NCBI RefSeq assembly: GCF_026385525.1
Contig: NZ_JANIDY010000003.1
Span: forward strand, 229,961 to 293,960
Origin: Bombella pluederhausensis
Lineage (GTDB): Bacteria; Pseudomonadota; Alphaproteobacteria; Acetobacterales; Acetobacteraceae
DNA length: 64,000 bases
Reading direction: 5' to 3'
Both the position numbers and the translations under genes were made by a program. The notes beneath the pieces were generated by a model that was not told the origin of the DNA, did not search any database, and saw only the letters and a program-made list of their open reading frames with translations. Of this stretch, positions 17,657 to 27,255 are shown piece after piece; positions within the stretch are counted from its first letter, which is position 1, and every line of letters starts with the position of its first letter.

Positions 17657-18589
17657 ATGACTTTCTGCACAGACTGGCGGGCCGTGCCCCGTTCTTGCTG
17701 GGGGGCGGCAGTCGCTCTGGGTAATTTTGATGGTGTGCATCGTGGTCATGTGCATCTGTTGCAGAGCCTGAAGATGGCTCGCCCCGGCTGTCGGCTGGGC
17801 GTGCTGACTTTTGAGCCTCATCCCCGGTCCCTGTTCCGCCCGCAGGATCCGCCCTTCCGTCTTATGCGCCCGGAAGTGCGGGCAGCGGCCTTGAAGGAAC
17901 AAGGCGTGAGCTGTGTGGTGCAGGCCGATTTTGATGAAGATTTCTCTCATTTGGGGGCAGAGGCTTTTGTCCGGGATGTGCTGATTGAAGGGCTCCATGT
18001 AGCTCATGTGGCCTGTGGTGCTGACTTTGCATTCGGGCATCGCCGGGAAGGTGATGTTGCTTTGCTGGAGCAGCTTCTGGTCGAGCATGGGGTTGGTGTC
18101 AGTATCGTCCCTCAGCTGGCTGATGGCGCTGGGCCGGTTTCCTCCAGTCGGATACGCCGCCTGCTTCAGGAAGGATACCCGGAGAAAGCGGCGGAGCTTC
18201 TGGGGCGCAACTGGGCCATCACGGGGGAAGTCGTTAAAGGGGATCAGCGGGGGCGGCTGCTGGGCTTCCCGACAGCGAATATCGCTCTGGGTGAACATAT
18301 GGAGCCCGCCAGAGGGGTCTATGCCGTGCGTGTGCGGATGCCAGATGGCAGGCTCGTGCCCGGTGTTGCCAATATTGGCCGCCGTCCGACCATTAATGAC
18401 GGGCGTGAGAGCCGGCTGGAGGCGCATCTGTTTGGTGTGGATGAAGACCTTTACGGCCAGATACTCAGTGTAGAGCTTGTTGCCCTATTACGGGATGAAA
18501 AACGCTTTTCCTCACTGGATGAACTGAAGGCCCATATTGCAGCTGATGCTGCACAAGCAAAGCAGGTGCTCAGCAAGACAAGGGGTTGA
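17657..18589 (+). CDS. ribF: Bifunctional riboflavin kinase / FAD synthetase
   Basis: Makes FMN and FAD from riboflavin (310 aa, normal length). The N-terminal adenylyltransferase shows LGNFDGVHRGH (HxGH-like) and SSSRIRRLL (the ISSTxxR-like motif). The C-terminal kinase shows RGRLLGFPTAN and IGRRPTIND. The product supplies the flavin needed by many enzymes in this window, such as the GMC dehydrogenase, Dld and ThyX. It begins 45 bases after tatA with a weak ribosome binding site and ends 71 bases before ileS. No FMN riboswitch was seen. Confidence 0.95.
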   Translation: MTFCTDWRAVPRSCWGAAVALGNFDGVHRGHVHLLQSLKMARPGCRLGVLTFEPHPRSLFRPQDPPFRLMRPEVRAAALKEQGVSCVVQADFDEDFSHLGAEAFVRDVLIEGLHVAHVACGADFAFGHRREGDVALLEQLLVEHGVGVSIVPQLADGAGPVSSSRIRRLLQEGYPEKAAELLGRNWAITGEVVKGDQRGRLLGFPTANIALGEHMEPARGVYAVRVRMPDGRLVPGVANIGRRPTINDGRESRLEAHLFGVDEDLYGQILSVELVALLRDEKRFSSLDELKAHIAADAAQAKQVLSKTRG

Positions 18590-18615
18590 CCGGGCGGGGT
18601 CACTCTCTCCATAAG
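18586..18615 (+). promoter_or_regulatory. Possible promoter of ileS
   Basis: TTGACC (18586-18591), overlapping the ribF stop, is followed after 18 bases by CATAAG (18610-18615). Spacing and match are fair. It would give ileS its own transcript starting near 18622. Confidence 0.4.
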
Positions 18616-18660
18616 TAGAGGTATTTTTATTCCGATACTGAGAGCTGGCGCACCTATTCC

Positions 18661-21630
18661 ATGTCTGAGCCTGTAGAAAAGACCGATACCGTTTTCCGTG
18701 AGCAGCAGGAGCGTTACCGGGGGACGGTCTTCCTGCCCAAAACGTCTTTCCCCATGCGGGGGAATCTGCCCAAGAAGGAGCCGGAAATGCTGGCTCGCTG
18801 GGCAGAGATGGGGCTGGACGGCCAGATAGGCGAAGCAGGGCGTAAGGCGGATAGTGTCTTCACACTGCATGATGGCCCGCCCTATGCCAACGGGCATATT
18901 CATATCGGCCATGCCCTCAATAAGGTGATGAAAGACGTCATCAACCGTGCTCAGCGCATGAATGGGGCACAGGTGCGCTACATGCCGGGCTGGGATTGTC
19001 ACGGCCTGCCGATCGAATGGAAAGTTGAAGAAGAATACCGCAAGAAGGGCAAGGATAAGGACGCCGTGCCGGTCCTTCAGTTCCGTGCGGAATGCCGGGA
19101 CTATGCCGCAAAATGGGTGGAAGCCCAGCGGGAGGACTTCAAGCGTCTGGGGATTCAGGCAGAGTGGGATAACCGCTATGTGACGATGGATTTCTCATCC
19201 GAGGCACAGATTGCGGAGGAGATCGGCAAGTTCCTGCTCAATGGCCGCCTCTATCGTGGGCTGCGCCCCGTGATGTGGAGTCCGGTCGAGAAGACCGCTC
19301 TGGCTGAGGCGGAAGTTGAATATCACGATATTACATCAACGACCCTGTTCGTGGCCTTCCCCAATGTGAAGGACCCGACAGAAGGGCAGGTTCTTTCTGG
19401 CGCTTCAGCGGTGATCTGGACCACGACCCCGTGGACGATCCCCGTCAATCGTGCGCTCGCTGCGGGGCCGGAGATTACCTATAACGTCATCCGTGTCACG
19501 GGCGTGAAAGAGGAAAGCCTCGTACCGGTCGAGGCAAAGCTCATCATTGCCGAGGATCGTCTGGAAGGCTTCCTTGCCGAGGCAGGCATCAGCGGGCACG
19601 AGGTGCTGCACACCCTCCCCGGCAGTGCGCTGGAAGGGGCAGTATTCGCCCATCCGCTACGGGGGCGTGGGTTCGATTATGATGTGCCTCTGCTGCTTGG
19701 TGAGTTCGTTACGACTGATGCCGGTACGGGTCTGGTGCATATGGCTCCGGCCCATGGTCATGATGACTTCATGCTCTGCCGTGCCCATGGCGTGGAAGTG
19801 ACGGAAGAAGTCTGCGACAACGGCACCTATGTTGAGTGGATGCCGGAGCTGGGTGGCATTCATGTCTTCAAGGCTACGCAGCCCGTTTGTGATCTGCTGA
19901 CACAGGTGCGGGAACAGGCCCGGCAGGAGCAGGCTCCGGCCCGTGGTCTGATGGCCCGTGCAGAGATTGTCCATTCCTATCCGCATTCATGGCGCTCCAA
20001 GAAGCCGGTGATTTTCCGGGCCACGCCTCAGTGGTTCATTGCCATGGAACCCCGTGAAGGGGATGAGGGCGGCCCCGGTTTGCGTGAGCGTGCCCTGAAG
20101 GCCCTTGATAACATCAGCTTTGTCCCGGCCAGCTCACGTCGCCGTCTGACGAGCATGATTGAGCAGCGGCCTGACTGGTGTATTTCCCGTCAGCGCTCAT
20201 GGGGTGTGCCGATTGCCGTGTTCGTGGAGAAGCGCACTGGCGAAGTCCTGCGGGATGCAGACGTGATGGCCCGCATCGTGCAGAGCTTCAAGGAGCGTGG
20301 GGCTGATGCGTGGTACGATACGGACCCAGCCGTCTATCTCGGTGAAGGCCGCAACCCGGATGATTATGATCAGGTCTTCGATATTGTTGATGTCTGGTTC
20401 GAGAGCGGATGCAGCCATCGTTTCGTCCTGCATCAGGAGGGGATGAACTACCCGGCTGACCTGTATCTGGAAGGTTCTGACCAGCATCGTGGCTGGTTCC
20501 AGTCCTCCCTTCTGGAGAGTGTAGGGGCTGAGGGCGAAGCATCTTACAAAACGGTCGTGACGAATGGGTTCGTGCTGGACGGGCAGGGGCGCAAGATGTC
20601 CAAGTCCCTCGGCAACACCATCGTGCCGGATGATGTGACGAAGACACTGGGTGCAGATGTGCTGCGCCTGTGGGTTCTGAACTCCGATACGAATGAAGAC
20701 CTGCGGATCAGTCAGGAGATTCTCAAGCAGCAGGGCGAGCTGTATCGCCGTGTGCGGAACACGCTGCGCTGGCTGCTGGGAGCGCTGGATGGCTTTACGG
20801 AGGCAGAAGCTCTGCCTCTGGGCTGGGATGACGTGTCTGCCCCGGTGGATGTGATGCTGGACAGGCTGGTCCCGGACGAGGCCGCCCGTGCCCTTCGCCA
20901 GAAGGCCACGGTAAAGGCCCGTAAGGCTCTGCCACTGCTGGAGCAGTATATCCTGCATCGTGTGTATGAGCTGTATCAGCGTGTGCAGGAGGCCGTGCAG
21001 ACCCATCAGTGGAATGGCGTTTATCCGCTGCTGCATAATTTCTGTAATAACGAGCTGTCGGCTTTCTATTTCGACATCCGTAAGGATGTCCTGTACTGCG
21101 ATCCGGCAGAGTCTCATACACGCCGTGCAGCCCGTACCGTGCTGGATGTGCTGCATCGTGCCCTGACGACATGGCTGGCCCCGGCTCTGGTCTTTACGGC
21201 GGAAGAATCATGGCAGGCCCGTTTTGGTCAGGAAAGCAGTGTGCATCTGGAACGTCTCTTTGTTCCGGAAGAAGGCTGGTATGATCCTGAACTGGCTGAG
21301 CGTTGGGAGAGCCTGCGCCAGATACGCCGCCGTGTGACCACAGCTCTGGAAGGGGCTCGCCGTGAGGGCATGATCGGGTCTTCGCTGGAGGCGCAGGTTC
21401 ATCTGCCGCTGACGGCCGAGGAGCAGGTCGTGTCCGAAGGGATTGACTGGGCAGAGCTTTGTCTTGCTTCAGAGGTGCATGTTCAGGAAGGGCAGGCCGA
21501 GGATGAGGTGAAGGTCAGCCGTGCAGATGGGCAGAAATGTGCCCGTTGCTGGCGTGTCCTGCCGGATGTCGGGCAGAATGAGGATCACAGCCATCTCTGT
21601 CTACGCTGCTTTGATGCGGTAACTGCATGA
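18661..21630 (+). CDS. ileS: Isoleucyl-tRNA synthetase
   Basis: Class I aminoacyl-tRNA synthetase, 989 aa, charging tRNA-Ile. The HIGH motif is in ANGHIHIGHALNK, the KMSKS motif in GRKMSKSLGN. The CP1 editing domain includes WTTTPWTIP. The C-terminal zinc finger has four Cys (CARCW and CLRCF). No T-box leader was seen, as expected outside Gram-positive bacteria. The start ATG at 18661 (MSEPVEKTDTVFREQ) gives the usual N-terminus. Its stop overlaps the lspA start (ATGA). The ribF-ileS-lspA order is widespread in Proteobacteria. Confidence 0.97.
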   Translation: MSEPVEKTDTVFREQQERYRGTVFLPKTSFPMRGNLPKKEPEMLARWAEMGLDGQIGEAGRKADSVFTLHDGPPYANGHIHIGHALNKVMKDVINRAQRMNGAQVRYMPGWDCHGLPIEWKVEEEYRKKGKDKDAVPVLQFRAECRDYAAKWVEAQREDFKRLGIQAEWDNRYVTMDFSSEAQIAEEIGKFLLNGRLYRGLRPVMWSPVEKTALAEAEVEYHDITSTTLFVAFPNVKDPTEGQVLSGASAVIWTTTPWTIPVNRALAAGPEITYNVIRVTGVKEESLVPVEAKLIIAEDRLEGFLAEAGISGHEVLHTLPGSALEGAVFAHPLRGRGFDYDVPLLLGEFVTTDAGTGLVHMAPAHGHDDFMLCRAHGVEVTEEVCDNGTYVEWMPELGGIHVFKATQPVCDLLTQVREQARQEQAPARGLMARAEIVHSYPHSWRSKKPVIFRATPQWFIAMEPREGDEGGPGLRERALKALDNISFVPASSRRRLTSMIEQRPDWCISRQRSWGVPIAVFVEKRTGEVLRDADVMARIVQSFKERGADAWYDTDPAVYLGEGRNPDDYDQVFDIVDVWFESGCSHRFVLHQEGMNYPADLYLEGSDQHRGWFQSSLLESVGAEGEASYKTVVTNGFVLDGQGRKMSKSLGNTIVPDDVTKTLGADVLRLWVLNSDTNEDLRISQEILKQQGELYRRVRNTLRWLLGALDGFTEAEALPLGWDDVSAPVDVMLDRLVPDEAARALRQKATVKARKALPLLEQYILHRVYELYQRVQEAVQTHQWNGVYPLLHNFCNNELSAFYFDIRKDVLYCDPAESHTRRAARTVLDVLHRALTTWLAPALVFTAEESWQARFGQESSVHLERLFVPEEGWYDPELAERWESLRQIRRRVTTALEGARREGMIGSSLEAQVHLPLTAEEQVVSEGIDWAELCLASEVHVQEGQAEDEVKVSRADGQKCARCWRVLPDVGQNEDHSHLCLRCFDAVTA

Positions 21631-22160
21631 AGCAGGCCGGGACTGAAGGCGTAAAGGGAGGTGGAGCGTCTGCTTCACCTTCTTTCCCACGGTGGCGGCT
21701 GGTTGGGCTGGCTACAGCCCTGATCGTCCTGTTTGTGGATCAGGTCAGCAAGGAATGGGTGCTGTATTGGCTGGACCTGCCCCTGCGGCGGACCGTGCCT
21801 ATAATGCCGGGTCTCAATTTCACGATGGTCTGGAACCATGCCGTGACATTCGGAATGTTCGGCGGGCATGGGCGCTGGCTGTTCATCGTCATTTCCCTGC
21901 TGGCTGTGGTCGGGCTGTTGGTGGCGTTGGCCCGTTCCCGGCGCCGTCTGGTCAGTCTGGCCTGTGGGGGAATTATTGGCGGGGCTGTCGGTAATGTGAT
22001 TGATCGTCTCCGCTATGGGGCTGTCGTGGATTTCCTTCACGTCCATGTCGGAGACTGGTCGTGGTATGTCTTCAATATTGCTGATTCTGCCATCGTGTGT
22101 GGGGTAGGGCTCTGGCTGCTGGACTCTCTGCTGGTGGAACGGCGCAGCCGGCATGTATAA
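21627..22160 (+). CDS. lspA: Lipoprotein signal peptidase (signal peptidase II)
   Basis: Inner-membrane aspartic protease of 177 aa that cuts the signal peptide from prolipoproteins after diacylglyceryl transfer. Four membrane helices are evident. The catalytic aspartates lie in GNVIDRLRYGAVVDF and FNIADSAI. The N-terminal motif DQVSKEWVL is present. It overlaps ileS by four bases and the next lipoprotein gene by eight, so all three are probably co-translated. The window encodes several lipobox proteins that would be its substrates, and also lnt (39714), the last step of the pathway. Confidence 0.95.
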   Translation: MKQAGTEGVKGGGASASPSFPRWRLVGLATALIVLFVDQVSKEWVLYWLDLPLRRTVPIMPGLNFTMVWNHAVTFGMFGGHGRWLFIVISLLAVVGLLVALARSRRRLVSLACGGIIGGAVGNVIDRLRYGAVVDFLHVHVGDWSWYVFNIADSAIVCGVGLWLLDSLLVERRSRHV

Positions 22161-22773
22161 AACGATAACCGGCTTGCCCATTGCAGACGGGCTCTATAGG
22201 ATTGGCCATCTTCTTGTGAGTGCAGTGCGGGAACCTGTCATGCGGCTTTTTGCTCCTTCAGTTATGCGTTATGGGGTCCGGTTGGGTGTTCTGGCCACGT
22301 TCGGGCTGGCGCTGGCTGGGTGCTCCGGTAGCGATGTGGCACGTGGTTTTGGCCTTCAGCGCAGCCTGCCGGATGAATACACCGTGACAACCCGTGCACC
22401 GCTTTCCATGCCGCCTTCCGAGCAGCTGGCCCTTCCGGGTGCTGCCAATGCCAACCGGCCGGATGAAAGCCCTCGTATGCAGGCACTGGAAACGCTGGAC
22501 CCGGATATTGCTCTGCACCCGAATGAGGGAACGGGCAGCGCTGGCCAGACGGCTCTTGTCCAGAGCGCTACATCTGCTGCACATGGCCCGAACAATGCCG
22601 AGCTGGGCGATGCTGATGCTGGCTTTGTGGACAGCCTGCTGTTCTGGCAGGGTGGCCGTGCGGGCAGTGTCGTGGATGGTGAAGCTGAAAACCGCCGTAT
22701 TCAGAAGAATGAAGCTCTGGGACAGAGCTTCACCGAGGGGGCAACGCCGACCCTGCGGAAAGGCGGCAAATAA
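22153..22773 (+). CDS. DUF3035 / BamF-like lipoprotein
   Basis: Lipoprotein of up to 206 aa with lipobox LALAGCSG. I place the start at the ATG overlapping lspA (22153), but that leaves a long n-region; ATG 22240 or 22264 (MRYGVRLGVLATFGLALAGC) gives a standard signal peptide and may be the true start. The mature part contains RSLPDEYTVTTRAPLSMPPS, which matches the alphaproteobacterial DUF3035 family, found next to lspA and assigned as BamF of the outer-membrane barrel assembly complex. The family call is from memory of this motif and the position; the complex membership is inferred. Confidence 0.65.
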   Translation: MYKTITGLPIADGLYRIGHLLVSAVREPVMRLFAPSVMRYGVRLGVLATFGLALAGCSGSDVARGFGLQRSLPDEYTVTTRAPLSMPPSEQLALPGAANANRPDESPRMQALETLDPDIALHPNEGTGSAGQTALVQSATSAAHGPNNAELGDADAGFVDSLLFWQGGRAGSVVDGEAENRRIQKNEALGQSFTEGATPTLRKGGK

Positions 22774-22844
22774 GGGGGCGTTCTGCCTTCTGTCTCTGAC
22801 CCGTCCTGCTCTGCCCTGCCTGTCTGCCTGAGGAGGAGTCTGTG

Positions 22845-24728
22845 ATGCGGCCTGTCATCCGCCGTCTGTCCAATCATGTCGTGGATCTCATCGCTGCGGG
22901 TGAGGTGGTGGAGCGTCCGGCTGCCGCACTCAAGGAGCTGGTGGAAAACGCTCTGGATGCCGGTGCCACCCGCCTTGAGGTCACCCTGCGGGGTGGTGGC
23001 TGCGAGCTGATCGAAGTCATCGATAATGGCCGGGGGATGGAGGCTGATGAGCTGCTTCTGGCTGTGGAACGGCACTGCACATCTAAACTGCCAGATGATG
23101 ACCTTACGGCGATCAAAACCTTGGGGTTTCGTGGGGAGGCATTGCCCTCCATCGGGGCCAGTGCCCGCCTTTTCCTGACATCACGGACCGAGACTTCAGA
23201 AACCGCCTGGGAGCTCTCCGTGCAGGGTGGTGCGGTTGAAGGTCCCATACCGGCGGCTGGCGCCGTGGGGACCCGTGTTGTGGTGCGGGACCTCTTTTTT
23301 GCGACCCCCGCCCGCCGGAAATTCCTGAAAACGGCACGGGTAGAGGGCAGCCACGCTGAGGCCGTCATGCGGCGTGTGGCACTGAGCGCTCCAGACTGTG
23401 CCATCAGTTTTATTATGGATGGGCGGGAGGTGTTCAATCTTCCGCCGCAGGACATGCAGACCCGTGTTGCTACCATACTGGGCGTGCCTGCGGATGGACT
23501 TCTGGCGCTTGATGAGCAGCGTGGAGCCATGCGGCTGACGGGCTATGTCTGTGGGCCGGGGGAGACCAGACGGACAGGGAACGGGCAGTTCATGCTCGTC
23601 AATCACCGGCCCGTGGTGGACCCCATTCTGAGGACAGCCGTGCGTGTGGCCTATCGGCCTGTCATTGAGAAAGGGCGTTTCCCTGTCCTGCTGCTGCATC
23701 TTCAGCTTCCGCTGGATCGTGTGGATGTGAATGTCCATCCCGCCAAGACAGAACTGCGCTTTGCGGATGAAGCTGAGGTGCGGGGGTTTGTCATCGGTGC
23801 TGTGGGGCGTGCTCTGGCCCGCAGTGCTGGAGAAGGGGGCGGTATACAGGCGGACCTTGGCATTATTGGTCGCCGTGCGTCTTCCATCGGGCAGAAGGTG
23901 CCGGGGACGTCTTATTCCTACATGCATACGGGGGCCAGCAAGGTGCCACCGGCTGATTTTGGGTTTGGCACGTCTGTCCGGCGGCTTTCTTCATCGTCTG
24001 GAAGCATGAAGATGCCGGTGGCTGGTCTTGCCGAGAACCAGCGTGATTATGGTTCATCTGGTCGGGCTGCTGCGGCAGATGTTTTTCAGACTGTTCCAGC
24101 CGATCCGGTGGAGACGGAACAGCCTGTCCAGCCGCTCGGTGTGCCAATTGCCCAGATTCATGCCACCTACATCCTGTCCATTGCCCCGGATGGTGACCTG
24201 ATCCTGACAGACCAGCACGCCGCTCATGAACGTCTGACTCATGAACGTCTGCGGGCCCGTTTTGAAGAAGGAGCCGTGCGGGCACAGGCCCTGCTGATGC
24301 CGGAAGTGGTAGACCTGCCGCATGAATCTGCCGAGGCCCTTCTACATTGTGCGGAGGAACTGGCTGGCTTCGGGCTGGAGATTGAATCATTCGGCAGTGG
24401 CAGCGTGCTGGTGCGTAGCATTCCTGCTCCGTTAAGTGGGGGCGATGTGGCCGGTCTTCTGCGGGATGTGGCGGAAGAACTCGTCCAGATGCCGGATCTT
24501 TCAGCTCGACAAACGGATAGTCTTGATGGACGGTTTGAGGCCATCATGGCCCGGATGGCCTGTCATGGCAGCATCCGTGCAGGGCGTCTTCTGAAACAGG
24601 AAGAAATGGATGCCCTTTTGCGGGGCATGGAACAGCATCCTCGGGCCAATACCTGCCCGCATGGTCGCCCAACATGGCTGAAGCTGGATAAGGATGGGCT
24701 GGAAAAACTGTTCGGCCGGACCAAATAA
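22845..24728 (+). CDS. mutL: DNA mismatch repair protein MutL
   Basis: Mismatch repair ATPase and endonuclease of 627 aa. The GHKL motifs are clear: ELVENALDAGA, DNGRGM and GFRGEALPSIGA. The C-terminal domain carries the endonuclease motif DQHAAHERLTHE, together with ACHGSIRAG and CPHGRP, so this is a nicking MutL. AGGAGG at 22831 lies eight bases before the ATG at 22845; an in-frame GTG one codon earlier is less well spaced. mutS is not in the window. The linker (residues about 340-430) is Ser/Gly rich and variable, as usual. Confidence 0.96.
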   Translation: MRPVIRRLSNHVVDLIAAGEVVERPAAALKELVENALDAGATRLEVTLRGGGCELIEVIDNGRGMEADELLLAVERHCTSKLPDDDLTAIKTLGFRGEALPSIGASARLFLTSRTETSETAWELSVQGGAVEGPIPAAGAVGTRVVVRDLFFATPARRKFLKTARVEGSHAEAVMRRVALSAPDCAISFIMDGREVFNLPPQDMQTRVATILGVPADGLLALDEQRGAMRLTGYVCGPGETRRTGNGQFMLVNHRPVVDPILRTAVRVAYRPVIEKGRFPVLLLHLQLPLDRVDVNVHPAKTELRFADEAEVRGFVIGAVGRALARSAGEGGGIQADLGIIGRRASSIGQKVPGTSYSYMHTGASKVPPADFGFGTSVRRLSSSSGSMKMPVAGLAENQRDYGSSGRAAAADVFQTVPADPVETEQPVQPLGVPIAQIHATYILSIAPDGDLILTDQHAAHERLTHERLRARFEEGAVRAQALLMPEVVDLPHESAEALLHCAEELAGFGLEIESFGSGSVLVRSIPAPLSGGDVAGLLRDVAEELVQMPDLSARQTDSLDGRFEAIMARMACHGSIRAGRLLKQEEMDALLRGMEQHPRANTCPHGRPTWLKLDKDGLEKLFGRTK

Positions 24729-24904
24729 CGCCTCGTCTTTACGGGCCTTTTTCACATTTCTTTGACAGAAAAACAGCCCTGCCTTTCGGGACTGTCTATG
24801 GTTATCTGGATGAGATGAGGGGTAATATCACGCCTTATTTCACGGAGATGACCTTTTCTTTCCGGGGATGCCCCAGATGATGGAAAGGACAGAAAGAGGA
24901 TGGA

Positions 24905-26620
24905 ATGGCCGATATTGTCGATGATCTGAAGTCTGTTGTCGGAGCCGGACATGTCCTGACGTCAGAAAGTGCGACCTATGGGTATCGCAAGGGGTTTCGC
25001 TTCGGGGATGGAAAGGTGGAAGCGGTCGTCATTCCTGGTTCCCTTGTGGAGCTGTGGCGTGTCTCGAAGCTGTCTGTGGAATCCGGGCGTATTGTTCTTA
25101 TGCAGGCTTCCAATACCGGGCTGACGGGAGGGTCCACACCGGATGGTGATGATTACGACAGGCCGATCATTCTCATCAGCACACGCAGGCTGAAAGGCAT
25201 TCAGCTTCTGGGAGAAGGGAAGCAGGTTGTCTGCCTGCCGGGAGCGGACCTGTATGAGCTGGAAGAAAAACTGGCTCCGCTGGGGCGGGAGCCTCATTCT
25301 GTTATTGGATCATCCTGTATTGGGGCGTCTGTCCTTGGGGGGGTGAGCAACAATTCCGGCGGGGCGCTGGTTCAGCGTGGCCCCGCTTATACGGAGATGG
25401 CCCTTTATGGGCAGGTGGATGCACAGGGGAAACTGCATCTGGTCAATCATCTGGGCATCCGTTTTCAGAATGAGGATGTGGCTGAGTCCGTGCTGGATGC
25501 GCTGGAACATGGCCGTTACAGCCCGGACGATGTGGACTGGTCTGGCAAGCAGAAGGCTCATGATGATGACTATGTCAATCGCATCCGTCAGGTCGATGAA
25601 GCATCACCGGGGCGTTACAATGCTGATCCGGGCCGTTTGTTCGAGGCTTCCGGTAATGCGGGCAAGCTGATTGTCTTTGCTGTGCGGCTGGATACGTTCC
25701 CTGCGGCAAAAGATACGGCTGTTTTCTATATTGGCAGCAATAAGACCGATACGCTGGAGAAGGTTCGCCGCCATCTGCTGACGGCTTTTGATGAATTGCC
25801 GATTGCCGGGGAATATATGCACCGGGATGCCTTCGCCATTGCGGATAAATATGGCCGGGATACGGTGGCCCTCATCCGTTTTCTGGGGACGAAATATCTG
25901 CCCGCCATGTTCCGTATGAAATCATGGATGGACTCCTTTGCCCGCCGTATCTCATGGGTGCCGGATGGGTTGAGTGATCTGCTGATGCAGTTTGGCAGCA
26001 ATTTCCTGCCTTCACAGGTACCGGCTCGCATGATGGAGTATCACCGGAAATACGATCATCATCTCATGCTGCGTGTGTCTGGTACGTTGGCCCAACAGGT
26101 TCGCCCATGGCTGAAAAGTTTCTTTGCAGATGCACAGGCTGTGGACGGCGCCTTCTTTGAATGTACGACTCAGGAGGGCACGCTGGCATTTCTTCACCGC
26201 TTCGCAGCGGCGGGAGCGGCAAATCGTTACGTTGCTGTCCATGGTAAACGGACAGGCGGCATGACGGCACTGGATGTTGCCCTACGCCGGAATGACTGGG
26301 AATGGCTGGAACGTCTCCCTCAGGAGGTGGACGACCAGCTCGTGCTGAAGCTCTATTATGGGCATTTCCTCTGCCATGTCATGCATCAGGACTATGTTGT
26401 CAGGCCCGGTGTGGACCCGATGGAAGTCGAAACGACAATGATGTGGCCGTTGCTGGACAAGCGGGGCGCCCGTTATCCTGCCGAGCATAATGTGGGTCAT
26501 CTCTATCACGCTCCGCAGAGCATGACTGACCATTATCGGTCACTTGATCCCTGCAACTGCATGAATCCCGGTATTGGCCGCCAGACGAAAAAGAAAAACT
26601 GGGCGGCTGAAAGCGTCTGA
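24905..26620 (+). CDS. dld: D-lactate dehydrogenase, quinone-dependent (FAD)
   Basis: Peripheral membrane flavoprotein of 571 aa, the same length as E. coli Dld. It oxidises D-lactate to pyruvate and feeds electrons to ubiquinone. The FAD-binding type 4 domain is at the N-terminus (LMQASNTGLTGGSTP, then SSCIGASVLGGVSNNSGGAL in part). The membrane-binding C-terminal domain includes HNVGHLYHAP and LDPCNCMNPGIG. The ATG at 24905 is preceded by AGAAAGAGG. It has its own 176-base upstream gap after mutL. Lactate oxidation is a core energy route in acetic acid bacteria, which often meet lactic acid bacteria in their habitats. Confidence 0.93.
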   Translation: MADIVDDLKSVVGAGHVLTSESATYGYRKGFRFGDGKVEAVVIPGSLVELWRVSKLSVESGRIVLMQASNTGLTGGSTPDGDDYDRPIILISTRRLKGIQLLGEGKQVVCLPGADLYELEEKLAPLGREPHSVIGSSCIGASVLGGVSNNSGGALVQRGPAYTEMALYGQVDAQGKLHLVNHLGIRFQNEDVAESVLDALEHGRYSPDDVDWSGKQKAHDDDYVNRIRQVDEASPGRYNADPGRLFEASGNAGKLIVFAVRLDTFPAAKDTAVFYIGSNKTDTLEKVRRHLLTAFDELPIAGEYMHRDAFAIADKYGRDTVALIRFLGTKYLPAMFRMKSWMDSFARRISWVPDGLSDLLMQFGSNFLPSQVPARMMEYHRKYDHHLMLRVSGTLAQQVRPWLKSFFADAQAVDGAFFECTTQEGTLAFLHRFAAAGAANRYVAVHGKRTGGMTALDVALRRNDWEWLERLPQEVDDQLVLKLYYGHFLCHVMHQDYVVRPGVDPMEVETTMMWPLLDKRGARYPAEHNVGHLYHAPQSMTDHYRSLDPCNCMNPGIGRQTKKKNWAAESV

Positions 26621-26633
26621 TATCTGGGTAAAG

Positions 26634-26664
26634 GAAGGCGTCCTTTAGAGAAGGGCGCCTTTTC
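26634..26664. terminator. Possible bidirectional terminator between dld and DUF1643 gene
   Basis: AAGGCG (26635-26640) can pair with CGCCTT (26656-26661), followed by TTCT on the plus strand. The stem is short and lies between two convergent genes, overlapping the end of the minus-strand gene. Confidence 0.4.
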
Positions 26665-27232
26665 TGCGTGGAGATTGGAAATCGTCTTCTGTCAGAGGGA
26701 CGGGTGTCAGGCTGGCGGGTAGATAAAGCGGATGCTCGGGGCGGTGGCCTTTCCGGCTCAACCGCAGGGCCGTGACCTTATGGCCTGCCTTCAGGAGCAG
26801 GCGGGCAATCTCCGGGCCACGATAGCGGAGCTCTTTTGCTTGAGGTGTCCCATAGGCCAGCACGATGAAATCCGCCTGTCCGGCCATTTCCAGCAGATAA
26901 TGGTCGGTCTCCGGGCCGACAGGGTCATTCACTTCCAGAAGGCGCTTCTGGTCCGTACAGCGATAGGCGAAGCTGTTGCCGACAAACATGCCCCCATAGC
27001 CCCACTGGCGGCTGTAGCGCTGGCATTTGGCCACGGAGCGGTCATCACCATATTCCGTAGCTACGGAAGGATTCATCATGATCCACATGATGAAGGGTTT
27101 TGTCTCATCCCATGACCGTCTGAGCGTATAGCGGTAACAGTCACCCGGCCCGGCATAGAGGGCCGTGCTTGTCACATCATCGGCCAGCCGGAGCGGTTTT
27201 GCCGTGCCAACATGGTGGGGTGTTTGTGACAT
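26645..27232 (-). CDS. DUF1643 domain protein
   Basis: Protein of about 195 aa. The DUF1643 pattern is visible: RYTLRRSWD, FIMWIMMNPSVA, DDRSVAKCQRYSRQWGYGG and a C-terminal RLSRKGHRPEHPLYLP. The family has no firmly assigned function; it is scattered through bacteria and phages. I start it at ATG 27232 (MSQTPHHVG), which avoids overlap with the transglycosylase gene; a TTG at 27289 would overlap it. It lies 24 bases after that gene and is probably co-transcribed. Nothing in the sequence shows catalytic residues I can name. Confidence 0.75.
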   Translation of the reverse strand: MSQTPHHVGTAKPLRLADDVTSTALYAGPGDCYRYTLRRSWDETKPFIMWIMMNPSVATEYGDDRSVAKCQRYSRQWGYGGMFVGNSFAYRCTDQKRLLEVNDPVGPETDHYLLEMAGQADFIVLAYGTPQAKELRYRGPEIARLLLKAGHKVTALRLSRKGHRPEHPLYLPASLTPVPLTEDDFQSPRRKGALL

Positions 27233-27255
27233 GGGAGATTGCTGCTTTCTGTTCT

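Noticed and set aside
18590..18660. T-box or other riboswitch before ileS
   Set aside because: The gap is only 71 bases and holds no T-box sequence or specifier loop.
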